Counted from the stretch's first letter, positions 22,641 through 34,058 are shown. The stretch: 64,000 nt of DNA from Liriodendron chinense (GCA_003013855.2 ML058407.1:2666001-2730000), one strand, 5' to 3'. Translations and numbers: made by a program. Notes: generated by a model not told the origin, from the letters alone.

Positions 22641-22871
22641 ACATATTTTCTTCTCTTTCTTTCTTCTTCTTTCCTCCACCTTTTGTCACTTGTTATGTTA
22701 ACCTCCAATGCATACAAAGTGACTCTTTTGACTATGAATTATTGAAGTCTCCCTCTCATTCCTACAATCACAAATCCATGCATTAGATTAGTCTTTAAAT
22801 CATGAAAAGCATGCATAATGAGTGATAAATTGGGGTTAGAATATGCACAATTAAGAGCTCAACACTCAACA

Positions 22872-22917
22872 CTGGCGGATCCCGCTTTGGATAGGACGCA
22901 CATCAACTGGTCTTAAC
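22872..22917 (-). repeat. Minus-strand B LTR fragment, left part
   Basis: Reverse complement of the region around 19510-19560 in the solo B LTR ('gcggatcccgc'...'ggtcttaac'). It continues on the other side of the inserted B2 LTR at 27293. Confidence 0.75.
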
Positions 22918-23029
22918 TATTGGGGCTCAAAATTTCACCCATGATAGAAGGGTGAATGATGGCTCAAAATGAATGGTTTGGATCGATTCAAGACCCGAAA
23001 AATAGCCATAAAAGCGATAGAACACCTTC

Positions 23030-23560
23030 CATACATGTAATACACATAGAACTCATGTAAGAGAATAGTGCGTATGGCTATGCATACCTAAAGCCCGCAT
23101 GAGCACATGCAATCAGTAAGCTAAACCATCACGTACATGCAACCAAGTCATGTATACTATGCATAACCACACATGTCACACACATGTACCTTGTTCTGCA
23201 TGCCATGAATGCAACCCATATAGCCCATGCGTGCTACCCGTGTATGAAGCCCATGAAGGCACTGAGTATAAATGTAACTCTCATCTATGCCCATGCATAT
23301 ATCTCAAACATACATACATTCACACCATGCAAGAACACTATTCTCATGTAACCCATTCATATATGTATGCATAACACATATAAACCATGGACCATGCCTA
23401 AGACTCATGTATGAAACACACGTGTCATCCATGCAACAAATGCATACACGCCACAAACTACATACTCACATGCATATGCAATGCATGCACGACCTGAACA
23501 CCACCAACATATCACGTGCACACATAAATCCACAATATGTACGTACATTCACATTTCCCC
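23030..23560 (+). repeat. CATG/CATGCA-rich stretch of B2 LTR
   Basis: A high density of ACATG, CATGCA and CACACATG words without a fixed period. The same stretch is at 34190-34680 in the second B2 copy. No gene. Confidence 0.7.
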
Positions 23561-24887
23561 TGGTAATGTTCCCACCAGACGTTGTTCTCTGTACCCCACA
23601 TTGGAGTATATACTTGATCTAAGCCAATCATCTGTTTCACCAACCCATTTTACCCCTTGGGACAAAAAATAAAGAAGATCTGAGTCCTAGAGAGACTATA
23701 CCGGGAGAAACATTGGAGGAAGAATTGACCATGGTTGGAAGTTGGCAACACACATAAAGCACGTAAAACTCACACTTTAAACTTCCAAATTTGTGAAAAC
23801 ATAACTTTATGAGCTTGTTGCTGTAGGGCCCCCATCGTGATGCATAAGGGTAATCCAAACATCTTGATAGCTCATTTTAACCCTTGGGACTAAGTATGAG
23901 GCATATCTAAAGCGCAGGTGGGACACACCACATGAAGATCAACGCTCACCATTATAAATCCCAAAATGAATGATCACCGGTTAAACCTCTCTAGTGGCTC
24001 ACCACAATATTGTTTTCCAAGATCTGAATCGACCAGAGTATCCTAGGGGGGTCACACACATGGAACATTTAAATGATTGCTCGACCCAACATCTCTGTGG
24101 CCCCGAAGTATCATTCAACGGCAAAACAACGGTGGCACTATTTCCTGTGGTATGGCCCACATGAACATCTGATTTACCCCAAACTTGGGACCACCCCCTA
24201 GAATAACACTCCCGAGCAAATGGACGGCTTTGATCCTAGGACCCATAGACTATAAATGGGACCCACTTAGAAGTTTGCCAAACACGTGGAAACATGCAAA
24301 AAAAAAAAGAAGTCACTGTCGTAAAGACATGCGCCCAAGCGCCGTTGAAAATCGCTTACTGGTTGAAAACGTGTGGGGCCACCATGATGCCCTTTGAAAC
24401 ATCTGAAACACTCAAAGAATCACAAATGCCTACACGTGTCATATGCATAAATACTAGCTGGATCTGATACTTCTATGGCTCCACATGAGTCTTCAACGGT
24501 GATTGAACGGTGGAACTTGTTTCCTCTTGTATGGCCCACCTGGAACTCGGATTTAAGTGAACCTTGAGACCACCTCCTAGAATGACGACCCTAAACTAAT
24601 GAACCGCTCAGATTTGGGGCCCACGAACTACAAAAGAGACCCACTAACAGGTTTTCCAAAAGACGTACTAACCATGCAAACTCATGGTACATATGTATTG
24701 TCAACATTAACCAGCGTCCAGCGCCTCCAAGAGCCCACCATCTGAGTGATTTGGAGAATCTGACCTATTCACAAGATCAGTGTGGTCCACACGTGCCAGA
24801 GTACACAAGATTAACCTGATCCAAGTTTCAAGTGGACCACACCATAAGAGGATATATATGAACCGTTACAACTCCCAAACCAACAAC

Positions 24888-24897
24888 TATATAAAGG
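24888..24897 (+). promoter_or_regulatory. TATA box of solo B2 LTR
   Basis: CTATATAAAG, about 90 bp upstream of the ACATGCGCC array, which would therefore be transcribed. Confidence 0.65.
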
Positions 24898-24977
24898 GGT
24901 TGCGTGAGTGGCATTAAAGAAGAAGAGAGAAGGAGAGAGAAGAGGAGAGAGGAGGGGAGGATGAGATTGAGGGTTTT

Positions 24978-25405
24978 GGACATGCTCCCACCCTTTTGAG
25001 GTGGAATACATGCGCCTGAATGCATGCACCCATCATTCCAAGGTGGGAGACATGCGCTTGGATGCATTCCCCAATGGAGGGATACATGCGCCCGTCCTTC
25101 AAAGGAGGGACACATGCGCCCACTATCCAACTACCAAAAAACCAGAAAAATGCACTAAGTGCAAGGGGGACATGTGCCCAACTTTGTTGGCAAGAAAATA
25201 TGGAAAAATGTTCAAGTGGTGAAGCCACATGCGCCCATCTCCACCCACTAGGCGCATGTGCAGAGCCACATGCGCCCAGAAGAAATCTTCTCTCTCTCCC
25301 TTCTTGTATGTTGGTCACATGCACCCACTCCATGTCACATGCACCCACCACCCTACTACGTACGCTCACTCTCATAGACATGCGCCAGCCCTCTTCCAAC
25401 ATGCG
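24978..25405 (+). repeat. ACATGCGCC array in solo B2 LTR
   Basis: More than ten copies of ACATGCGCCC or variants. Several (ACATGTGCCC near 25170, ACATGCACCC near 25320) are intact ACATGCGCCC or GTGCGCCC in the second B2 copy, so the changes lie at CpG sites. Confidence 0.88.
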
Positions 25406-25904
25406 CCTGGACTACACCTGCACTACACATCACATCTCTTTACACTGCACTGCACTGCCTGCACTTGCACTACACACTGCACACCTTATTTACATAAAAA
25501 CGTTTAAGTAAATGTCATATTTTACTTTAAGTTATTTATGTAAATAAAGAAGTACCCCCCATTTGGATTCAATAAAAAATACTAAAAAAATAAATTCCCA
25601 ACAATGAAGATTTTGATTTTCATCCGAAGTACAAATCACAACTTTTTGGCACTCCCCAAAAAGTTCGCCTTTTGATTGAAGGGGTTTTCTTCGAATCTAA
25701 ACCGTCCAAAAAATATGAAATACCCTAATTATGCTAAAACACCAAAGTCCGGTGAAATATTCATGATATTTTATGGTCGATCTGTGGGTATATAAAAAAT
25801 TCAGATTTTTACTTAGAATTTTCAGGTAACGAAATGACCAGAATATCGTTTTAATGCAAATTTGTATAGAAATGGAGTTATGACTAGATAATATTGATTG
25901 CTTC

Positions 25905-26040
25905 ATGCTTTAATACCTATCTTGCTTAATCTAGCATTCATTCACGCTTAATCTAGCATTCATCTTGCTTAATCCAGCACTCGTCTCTGCTTAATCTAGC
26001 ACTCATCTTTACTTAATCTAGCATTCATTTAACTCGACAA
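25905..26040 (+). repeat. GCTTAATCTAGCATTCAT tandem
   Basis: About five to six units of 18-24 bp built on CTTAATCTAGCA(T/C)TC. Matched at 37065-37190 in the second B2 copy. Confidence 0.85.
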
Positions 26041-27292
26041 GTATTTAACTTCACATGGCATACATACTATTGTGTTCTCATATACATTCATTTTCATATG
26101 ACATGCCTTCTATTGTATTCATCACATACAATCAATCTCATATGATATACATTCAATTACATTCATCGTACATTGAAGATCCCTTATCTCGTTACAATGC
26201 CCTACATATTTATGCATGCGTGAGAAGGTTCTCTTCTTATCTCTCGTTGCGTATTAGCTATCAACAAAGGTTCAAGGTTGGGATCACTTCTGAAGACGAG
26301 TTAACAGACTTCAACCTTACTCGACAACTGATTATAGGAACTTTGTATCAATTATGTACATTGCACAATTACGATTTAACCCGGATTGAGGCTCAAGACT
26401 AACCAAAAGGGACTATGGTTATCACAAGGAAACCACAAACAAAAGAGTTCCAACTAAGCTTGAAACATCCTGCTATGGATTGCCATTATGAAAAAGACAG
26501 TCGATGCCCTACCCATCGACAACGGGTCCGTTGGTTGAGCTGATGAGGCAGTTGTGGATTGCTTTCCTAAGGTCACCTGTTCACAGTAACAGGAGCGGGC
26601 TTTAGGTTATGCCGACCAACATTTCGATGTTCGTGTATTCCGGCGGTCACCTGTTCACAGTAATAGGTGCGGGCCCAGAGTTGCACCACTCGAATCCTGA
26701 TAGTCTCTCAACCCGGACAATCCGAAAGAAAATGGGACATAGACATCCGGCTTGTCTAAGAAACATGGCTCAGTCCATAACAAGAAAATAAATAGGTCTC
26801 TACAACCATGAACTCAAAGACGATAGTCTCCGATGACTTAGTCACATGCTCGATCTATGCGGGCCTTGTCTCGAATGCTCCATCTATTGTACAAACATTA
26901 TTCATAGTGGAGCTTTGTCGCTTTGTGCCGTGGTTTTCTCCCGCAAGGGTTTCCACGTAAAAAATCTCTGTGTTCTCTGTGGTGTGCATGATTTACATTG
27001 ATATTTCCTCATTTGCTTGATTTAATCTATCTATAATGTATGCATTCATTTACTTTTGTCTTTTAATCAAGGTGACCAACCATTGATGTAATTAAGGGCT
27101 CGTGATAAATATCACAACCTGGAATGTAAAAGAACTCAGAATCTCTGGAATAAAATTCTCCTTGCGATATCTCTCTTGCGTACACTTTGTGATTGCTTAT
27201 GATTGTCTATGAATGTCTCTATACTCAGAATTCCCCCAGAATAATGAAACACGGGCAAAAACTGCCTTGAGCGATTTTTCTAAGTTCTAACA

Positions 27293-27530
27293 TTAACAAT
27301 GAAGTATTTCAGATGTTTTAGAACTCTTTGATTAGCTTCGTATCTCGATATGGGATGAATAAAATTCATACAATAGATACAAATGAGTACAGTACAAAGT
27401 AGATATGCTTTATGCATGCTCGAGAGAGGATCGCATTTATGCTAGATGTTTAGTGTATCAGACAAATTATGCATTTTAATTTGATTAATCTGCTTCATGT
27501 ATATCTTTGCGTCATCGATATTTCGAATGA
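27293..27530 (-). repeat. Minus-strand B LTR fragment, right part
   Basis: Reverse complement of about 19260-19510 in the solo B LTR, starting with the TTAAC duplicate. Confidence 0.75.
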
Positions 27531-27563
27531 CTGAATCATTGGGAGAAGCTGTGCTGAGCTATA

Positions 27564-28170
27564 TGTTCGCTCGCCTCAAGTGAAAGCCTGCGATGTAGTA
27601 ATAATTCACGGTAAGTCCGAGGTCGATCCACAGGGAATTAGGGTAAACCAATTCAAACTATTCTAGCAACTTCAAAATTAGCAATTTTGGAGTTTGATTT
27701 TATAAACTAAGTAAAAACAGTAACTTTTGTAAAAATCTATTAATTAAAGGAACTCAGGCTTTCAAGGATCCACTTGTGATAGCCCTCGTATGAATTCATT
27801 CATCCAAGCATAACACAACTAGAATTGAAGTTCTATCTCTCTTCTAGTTGGAAGACATAACATTCAAACACAAGCAATCCCCACTCAAGTGGAAGAATAA
27901 GATTCTAGTTCTAATGAAGCACGTAGAAGTCGAATATGTAGCCTTCGAAGTAACGACCATGCCAATGGACTATGGTACGCTCTAAGGTTACTACAATTCG
28001 AATCTAATCAATCCAAACATGATAATCTCAGAGAATTGTAAGGAACTCATGTCCGAAGCACATGAACTCTCATAAAACATCCAAAAATATCGACTTTTAT
28101 TCAAACTAGAACTTTAAAAATCCAAACTTTAAGTAAAGTACTTGAATTAGAACGAATTCAACATGATAAC
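27564..28170 (-). repeat. Truncated minus-strand A LTR
   Basis: It starts TGTTCGCTCGCC, the reverse of the GGCGAGCGAACA end seen at 10972-10983, and runs about 600 bp before a plus-strand A LTR begins. The PBS side at 27531-27563 is not recognisable. Confidence 0.68.
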
Positions 28171-28409
28171 TGTTGAGCTCTTAATTATGTATATTCTAAC
28201 CCCAATTCATCACTCATTATGCAAGGTTTTCATGAATTGACGACTAATCTAATGCATGGATTTGTGATTGTAGGGATAAGAGAGAGGATTCATCAAATGG
28301 AGACTTAAAGACGCCATTTACAAGCATAGAAGATTAAAGGACTAAGCGTCAAAGTATGGAAGAAAGAAGTTAGAGGAAAGAAGAAAGAAAGCAGAAGAAT
28401 GTGCCCAAG

Positions 28410-28680
28410 ACTGGTTGTCCATAGCCTAGAACCGGTCGTTCGACCGGTCCGATCACTCAACAGAGGAGCCCTGCGGCCAAAACTCACTAGACCCATTAGG
28501 ACCGGTTGTGTGACCGGTTGTCCACTGCTCAGACCGGTCGTGTGACTAGTCCTTGAATTAGAAAGATGGATCTGAATTTTTCGAAAACTCTCTGGACATT
28601 TTTTACGTTTTTTAGACCAGTCGTGCGACCGGTCGTCTGGAAGCTCAGACCGGTCGTGCGACCGGTCGTCTATGTAATAG
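28410..28680. repeat. GACCGGTC array of plus-strand A LTR
   Basis: Copies of GACCGGTCGT-GCGACCGGTC and variants lie around a non-palindromic block containing ACTCTCTGGACATTTTT at 28587-28603, which also occurs in the array of element D. Confidence 0.87.
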
Positions 28681-28767
28681 TGCGTGTTCTACAAGCTCCG
28701 AATTTCTATGCGCACTGCGTATCCTTACGAATCTTCTGGATGATTCTGACGCAGCAGAGCCTCCTCA

Positions 28768-28777
28768 CTATAAAAGG
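28768..28777 (+). promoter_or_regulatory. TATA box of plus-strand A LTR
   Basis: CTATAAAAGG about 90 bp downstream of the last palindrome. Confidence 0.65.
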
Positions 28778-29736
28778 AGACCTAGGGATCGTTCCTAAGG
28801 CATCCTATAACAGATTGAGCACGGTGGGAGACGGCGGAGGTCGACTTCAGAGTTCTACAACTCCTCCTAGTTTTATGCTTTGTTTAGTTGTTTTCATGTC
28901 TCCTTGGATCATGAACGGCTAAACCTCTTAGCTAGGGCTAAGAGGATAAGCTTGTAGTGAATCTAAGATGTTTCAATTCGTTTGATTTGGTTTTAAGTTG
29001 GATTTCTATTGAAGAACAATGGTTTGAAGTTTAATTCAAGTACTAAGTAGATTTTTTTAATCTTATGATGACTCATAGATGTTTGGAAGAATTGCTTGAG
29101 TTCTTAATTGTTGTGAGCTAGTCTAGACCTGTATGATCCGAGGAATTGGAATACGCTCTAGATCTATGATCTTCATGTGGGAGCTTCATACCAAAAGTCT
29201 ACTTTTCTGGAATTTCTAGGATTATGTAAGACTGTGTATGTGATTTGGATCAAGTTCAAATCATGATCTAGTTTTGTCTTGTGACAGGATTTAATGATGG
29301 TTATGATTGTGATCTTAACCTATTAGAAGTGGGACTAACCTATGCAATTGAGTATGCTCGTCCTAGCTTGCATTGAGTGAATCATATACATGGATCATAC
29401 ATATGTCAGGTTGATTATTTTAACTGCTCTATCATCCGACTAGATAGAACTTAATTTTGATTATAGCTGAGAAAGTGAGAAACCACAGCGAATTGAGCAT
29501 CAAGGATTACTACAAGTGGATCCTTGAACCCCTAGTGCCTTCTATTAATTGATTACCTTAAGTTAGTTCAAAATATCTTTCTACATCAGATTACTAAATT
29601 CTGTTTAGTTAGTTCTTCAGTGGAAACTATTAGAAGTGTTTTGTGAATTCCTATATAAGTCCCTGTGGATCGACCTCGGTCTTACAGAGTTTAGTACTAC
29701 ATCACAACCCTACACTTGGGGAAGCGAATAAGTTTT

Positions 29737-29754
29737 TGGCGCCGTTGCCGGGGA
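29737..29754 (+). other. Primer binding site, tRNA-Asp type, perfect
   Basis: TGGCGCCGTTGCCGGGGA, exactly complementary to the plant tRNA-Asp 3' end as I remember it, 6 bp after the LTR. Confidence 0.9.
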
Positions 29755-30200
29755 CTTTGACGATTTTTCACAAAATTTCTGAAAATAGTATCTATTTAAA
29801 ATTTTTAGGAATAGTATAACTTAGTTTGTTTTTTGTTCTAGGGATTTTTAGGAAGTTGAAGAAGAAGTAAGCATCTTAAGTTCTCAAATCAGGTTTTATC
29901 TTTCTAACCTTACTCTTTTTCTTCTCCTAGTCTTTCCTATTATATTCATCTCTTGTAGAGTGGGTGGAGACTCCTTTTTGGATCTCTGATAGGTTGGCCT
30001 TAGTGCCACCTTGATTCCTATTAGTTGGCACTGCCGTCATACTTGGCCGCCCTTCTCTAGCTACTTCCAATGCAATTATTAATTGTAGAAACGGGCTTGT
30101 ACAAATGTCCTTTGGAAATATGACTCTCGAGCTGAATATATTTAATTTATGCAAACAACCACGGGAAGTTGATGATGAGATCCATGAGATAAATGTGATT
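29755..30200 (+). pseudogene. Deleted A internal region: leader fused to protease end
   Basis: A leader like that of A1 and A2 runs to about 30030 and then jumps directly into the end of the protease region. 'ILGRPSLATSNA', 'FGNMTLELN' and 'HEIN' are readable in one frame. All of gag and the active-site part of the protease are missing. The element is then interrupted by a B LTR at 30201, just after the point matching the protease stop of A1. It cannot encode a working protein. Confidence 0.78.
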
Positions 30201-33200
30201 TGTTGGGGCTCACATTTGTACCCATTGTAAAGCAACATCCTGGAGTCCATTGGCAACGATTTGAATCAGTTTTGAGATGGGGAAAGCCCGAAAAACACCA
30301 GTGCGTCCCTAATCGCTTGATTGCGACCAAAATCCGTAAACAGCATTTCAGGAGCATAACTGGACATGCACTTCACCGCCAAATGGTCTGGAATGTCCTA
30401 AAACCCTTAACCTGCAAGTTTCAAAGTCATCCGGTGCATATATTTACCTACGCACCTCGAAATGCGTTTCATCCCTACTTGGAGCTGACCAAAAAGGGTC
30501 CGTAAGCCTACATCTACCATTTTAGAGTGGAACTAGACATGTGCTTCACCGTCAAATGATCTGGAATATCCTAAAACCCTTAACCTGTAAGTTTCGAAGT
30601 CATCTGGTGCATATATTTACCTGGGCACCTCGAAATGCGTTTCGTCCCTGCCCGGAGCTGACAAAAAAGGGTCTGTAAGCCTACAGCTACCATTTTAGAG
30701 CGAAACTGGACATGCTCTTCACCGCCAAATGATCCGGAGTGCCCCAAAATCCTTAAATAGCAAGTTTGAAGTCATTACGGTGCGTATTTCTATGCGCGCG
30801 CTCACCGGAACAACGTTCCTATACGACGAGCCGACCCGAAGGCTCCAGATTAGGAAGGAAGTACCAAAATTTGCAACATATGGACTTCCACACCCCATCC
30901 CATTCATTTAGGAGGTCAATCCTAGCCTAGAAGTGGCTTGGCGACAGTGAGTGCATGTCTAGAAAAGGTAGCTGTCCTTTGGAGGTCTCCCGTCGGAGCT
31001 GAAATCCTGAAATTATCTGAGTGTTGGAATCCTGAAAATTTGGCTTAGTAGTGGGAAAAGCGCCGGCAAAGACATGCGCCTGACCTCCCACCACATTCGC
31101 CTATACCTTATTGATGAAAGGAAGTGAGTTAAATACTTTTTCGGAAAGCGTCGGAAAAGGACATGCGCCCGGATCATGCACATGTGCTTGACTTTTTCTG
31201 GCCACATGTGCCTGACCTATTTTTGCCACATACATCGGGAAATACCCGCTCGGCCAGACCCGAACCCGATTACCTCCCTATGAATAGCGATGTCACTTCA
31301 TTCCATCAGCAGGAAATCATCTTCTGCCGACCTCAGGACGACGCAAGAGGTACATGCGCCTGCTCCATTGCCCCTTGCCGGATGCCTTGGCCGGAGTGGA
31401 TTCCCTCACCGGAATCCCTCGTCGAAAAGGGATTTCCTCGCCGGAATCCCAAGTTTGGAGGGAAATCCTGAAATTTTTCTAAGTGCTGGGCACATGCGCC
31501 GGCTTTCCCAGCACATGTGTTGGCTTTTCCCCGCCGAAAAACCTGAAATCCCACCAAGTCTAGGAGGGACATGCGCCCACTCTTTGGGGTCAGGCGCATG
31601 TGCACCACCACATGCACCAGGATTGCTTCCCATCCCTCTCTTTTCATGAAAACAAGCCCCACATGCGCCCGGGAGATGGGACATGTGCCCAACTCCCCAC
31701 CACATGCACCTGTCAGCTGGTGCAACACCACATGCTCCTACACCAGCACCACAAGCACCTGTACCATCCCGTCATACGCTTGGACGCTGGTTGGAGGGGT
31801 GGACCTTCGATCGTGTGGCCCGCCTTCGTTCGGAATCGGATTTTGATCAAACCACCTCTCCTAGATGCATCTCGATGAGATTTATCCATCCCTCGGACCA
31901 GATTCTCCAATGGTCAATGATAAATGGCCAAAATCAATTTTTTGATCCAAAATGTCCAACACTTATCCAATTTAGCAGCTCCAAAAATCCCTCCGAAAGA
32001 GCCGAAAACGGCCGAAACCGAGAAGAATCGGGCGGAATTGGACCAAGCTGAAGAGGGAAACTTTTCTTCTACATGACATGATACACCATAATCATGCACC
32101 GCGACGAGGTTATCTAATCTTAGGACCCTCGAATACCCTAATCAAGCGGTTGGTAGGCCTTACACTTAGTCATTTTCAGCCCTAGGAAGTGCCCTGTTGG
32201 CCCGGAAGTTGACTTCTGCTAAGAAAATCAAAATGTGATCGCACTGCGATCCTCGTGGACATAATCCACCCCTATTCCAAGACGGTCATCGATAATATTC
32301 ACCGATTTCCCTGATTAGACCACAAACAGGTCCACTACTTAGTCATTTTCAGCCTTGAGAAGTGCCCTGTTGGCCCGGAAATCGACTTCTGCTAAGCAAA
32401 TCGAAACGCGATCGCACCGCGATCATCGTGGACATAATCCACCCCTGTTCAAAGATGGTTATCGATAATACTCATCGATTTCCCTAATCAGACTGTAAAC
32501 AGGTCCACTACTTAGTCATTTTCAGCCTTGAGGAGTGCCCTGTTGGCCCGAAAATTGACTGATGCCAAATGAAATCAACCGCGTTCTCAAAGACGCCAAG
32601 GCAAAGCTAAAGTACTCAGGCTATCCAACAGCCGAGTTAAACATTTATGGAGCACTAATCCCCATCATTCATAAAAAAAATGGCATGAACAGGAGTCCAT
32701 TGAACCCTATACTTAGCCATTTGCACGCATCAGAGACAGCCGATCTAGCCTATTGAATATTGAATCCTCAAAAGATCTTGGCTCGATAAAGCCTATTTGA
32801 TCCCAAATAGATCATTGAAAAATACTCAGAAGAAAGAGTGTTCTCAAAGACAAGTTGCTTGACTCCAGAAGAAATACATTTACTTTACTGTACAGAGCTC
32901 CATTCATCCTGGATAAAGATCCGAGGCTAAACCTAAGGGGTTATGGTTACCACGAGAAACTACAAACAAAGAGTTCTAACTAAGCTTGAAACATCCTGCT
33001 ATGAATTGCCATCATGAAAAAGACAGTCGATGCCCTACCCATCGACAACGGGTCCCTTGGTTGAGCTGATGAGGCAGTTGCGGATTGCTTTCCTAAGGTC
33101 ACCTGTTCACAGTAACAGGCACGGGCTTTAGGTTATGCCGACCAACATTTCGATGTTCGTGTATTCCAGCAGTCACCTGTTCACAGTAACAGGAGCGGGC

Positions 33201-33544
33201 CTAGAGTTGCACCACTCGATTAAAAACCTCGTTCGGGAATGTTGTGGAGTGCTCTCCTAAGGTCACCTGTCATAAAAATACGGGCGTGGGCCTTGGGTTA
33301 TGCCGACCAACATTCGAGGATCGTGTATTCCAGTGGTCACCTATTCACAGTAACAGGCGCGGGCCCAGAGTTGCACCACTCGAATCCTGATAGTCTCTCA
33401 ACCCGGACAATCCAAAAGAAAATGGGACATAAACATCCGGCTTGTCTAAGAAATGTGGCTCAGTCCATAACAAGAAAACAAAGGTTTATACGACCATGAA
33501 CTCAAGACCATAATCCTCGATAGATTAGTCTTTTACCTTCCAAT
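30201..33544 (+). repeat. Family B LTR (B1), 3' end missing
   Basis: It starts TGTTGGGGCTC. It holds the ACATGCGCC array (31070-31735) and the cacctgttcacagtaacagg blocks (33090-33390) that match one to two minisatellite units of the solo B LTR. It is cut at 33544 by a plus-strand A LTR. The TATA position reads TATGAATA (31270-31277), a weakened box. Overlapping open frames on both strands at 31160-32050 come from the repeats. Confidence 0.8.
31070..31735 (+). repeat. ACATGCGCC array in B1 LTR
   Basis: ACATGCGCC with ACATGTGCC and ACATGCACC variants, on both sides of the TATA position. Confidence 0.86.
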
Positions 33545-34058
33545 TGTTGAGCTCTTAATTGTGCATATTCTAACCCCAATTCATCACTCATTATGCAAGG
33601 TTTTCATGATTTATAGACTAATTTAATGCATGGATTTGTGATTGTAGGGATGAGAGAGAGGAATCATCAAAGAGAGACTTAAAGACACTATTTAGAAGCA
33701 AAGAAGATCAAAAGACCAAGTGTCGAAAGATGAAAGAAAGAAGTCAGAGAAAAGAAGAAAGAAAGCAGAAGAGAACACCCAAAACCGGTCGTCCGACCGG
33801 TCAGCACATTCAACAGAGGGGCCCTGCGGCCACAACTCTCTGGACTGTCTAAGACCGGTCGTGCGACCGGTCGTCCACTGCTGCAACCGGTCGTGCGACC
33901 GGTCCTTGAATTAATTTTCTGGGCTGAAAAATCCCAAAACTCTCTGGACACTTTTTACGTTTTTGAGACTAGTCGTCCAGTAGCTCAGACCGGTCGTGCG
34001 ACAGGTCATCTGCGTAATGAGATGTGTTCTACAAGTCTCGAAATTCTCTACACACTGC
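33545..34058 (+). repeat. Family A LTR, 5' part only
   Basis: It starts TGTTGAGCTCTTAATTG and contains the array (33783-34013). It is cut by the B2 LTR at 34059, upstream of where its TATA box would be. The rest is absent from the window. Confidence 0.8.
33783..34013. repeat. GACCGGTC array of truncated A LTR
   Basis: Several perfect GACCGGTC-GTGC-GACCGGTC copies, with the block ACTCTCTGGACACTTTTT (one change from 28587) in the middle. Confidence 0.87.

Larger units (their letters stand above)
11872..22864 (-). mobile_element. Element A2: complete non-autonomous gypsy element, TSD CTCAA
   Basis: A perfect CTCAA duplication flanks it (11867-11871 and 22865-22869). Read right to left it has a 5' LTR (21500-22864 joined to 16786-16971, split by a solo B LTR), a PBS (16762-16779), a leader, a short broken ORF region (about 15026-16155), a 3' noncoding region, a C-rich (G-rich on the minus strand) polypurine tract, and a 3' LTR (11872-13431, 1560 bp). 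Without the insertion the two LTRs are nearly equal in length (1560 and about 1551 bp). The internal region is only about 3.35 kb and lacks protease, reverse transcriptase and integrase. Confidence 0.9.
21500..22864 (-). repeat. 5' LTR of element A2, outer part
   Basis: Continuation of 16786-16971 after the B insertion, ending GAGCTCAACA next to the CTCAA duplication. It contains a reverse TATA box (22338-22347) and the palindrome array (22434-22640). Confidence 0.88.
22918..27292 (+). mobile_element. Solo B2 LTR (4.4 kb), TSD TTAAC
   Basis: It starts TATTGGGGCTC (G to A change in the usual TG terminus) and ends GTTCTAACA. TTAAC lies at 22913-22917 and 27293-27297, and the interrupted minus B fragment reads across. 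Length 4375 bp; no coding domain. It is collinear with 34059-38435. Inside are a CATG-rich stretch, a TATA box (24888-24897), an ACATGCGCC array (24978-25405) and a short tandem (25905-26040). Many short open frames arise only from the repeats. Confidence 0.9.
28171..29730 (+). repeat. 5' LTR of a plus-strand A element
   Basis: It runs from TGTTGAGCTC to GCGAATA (normally GAACA) and is followed by the PBS. It is 1560 bp, identical in length to the A2 3' LTR. It holds a GACCGGTC-type array (28410-28680) and a TATA box (28768-28777). Confidence 0.87.

Noticed and set aside
22463..22717. Arg-Pro-Val-rich open frame (RPVARPV repeats)
   Set aside because: Direct translation of the GACCGGTC and GACAGGTC arrays; no start context or conservation.
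23150..23622. His/Cys/Met-rich open frames that look like a metal-binding protein
   Set aside because: They come from the CATG-rich stretch of B2 LTRs and shift frame between the two copies.
24914..25511. Open frames of 162-163 codons on both strands in the solo B2 LTR
   Set aside because: Repeat-driven frames over the motif array, not conserved in the second B2 LTR.
27531..27563. Primer binding site next to the truncated minus A LTR
   Set aside because: The expected tRNA-Asp complement is not there; the sequence is unrelated.
29737..29754. tRNA-Asp gene
   Set aside because: Only the 18 bases complementary to the tRNA 3' end are present; this is a primer binding site.
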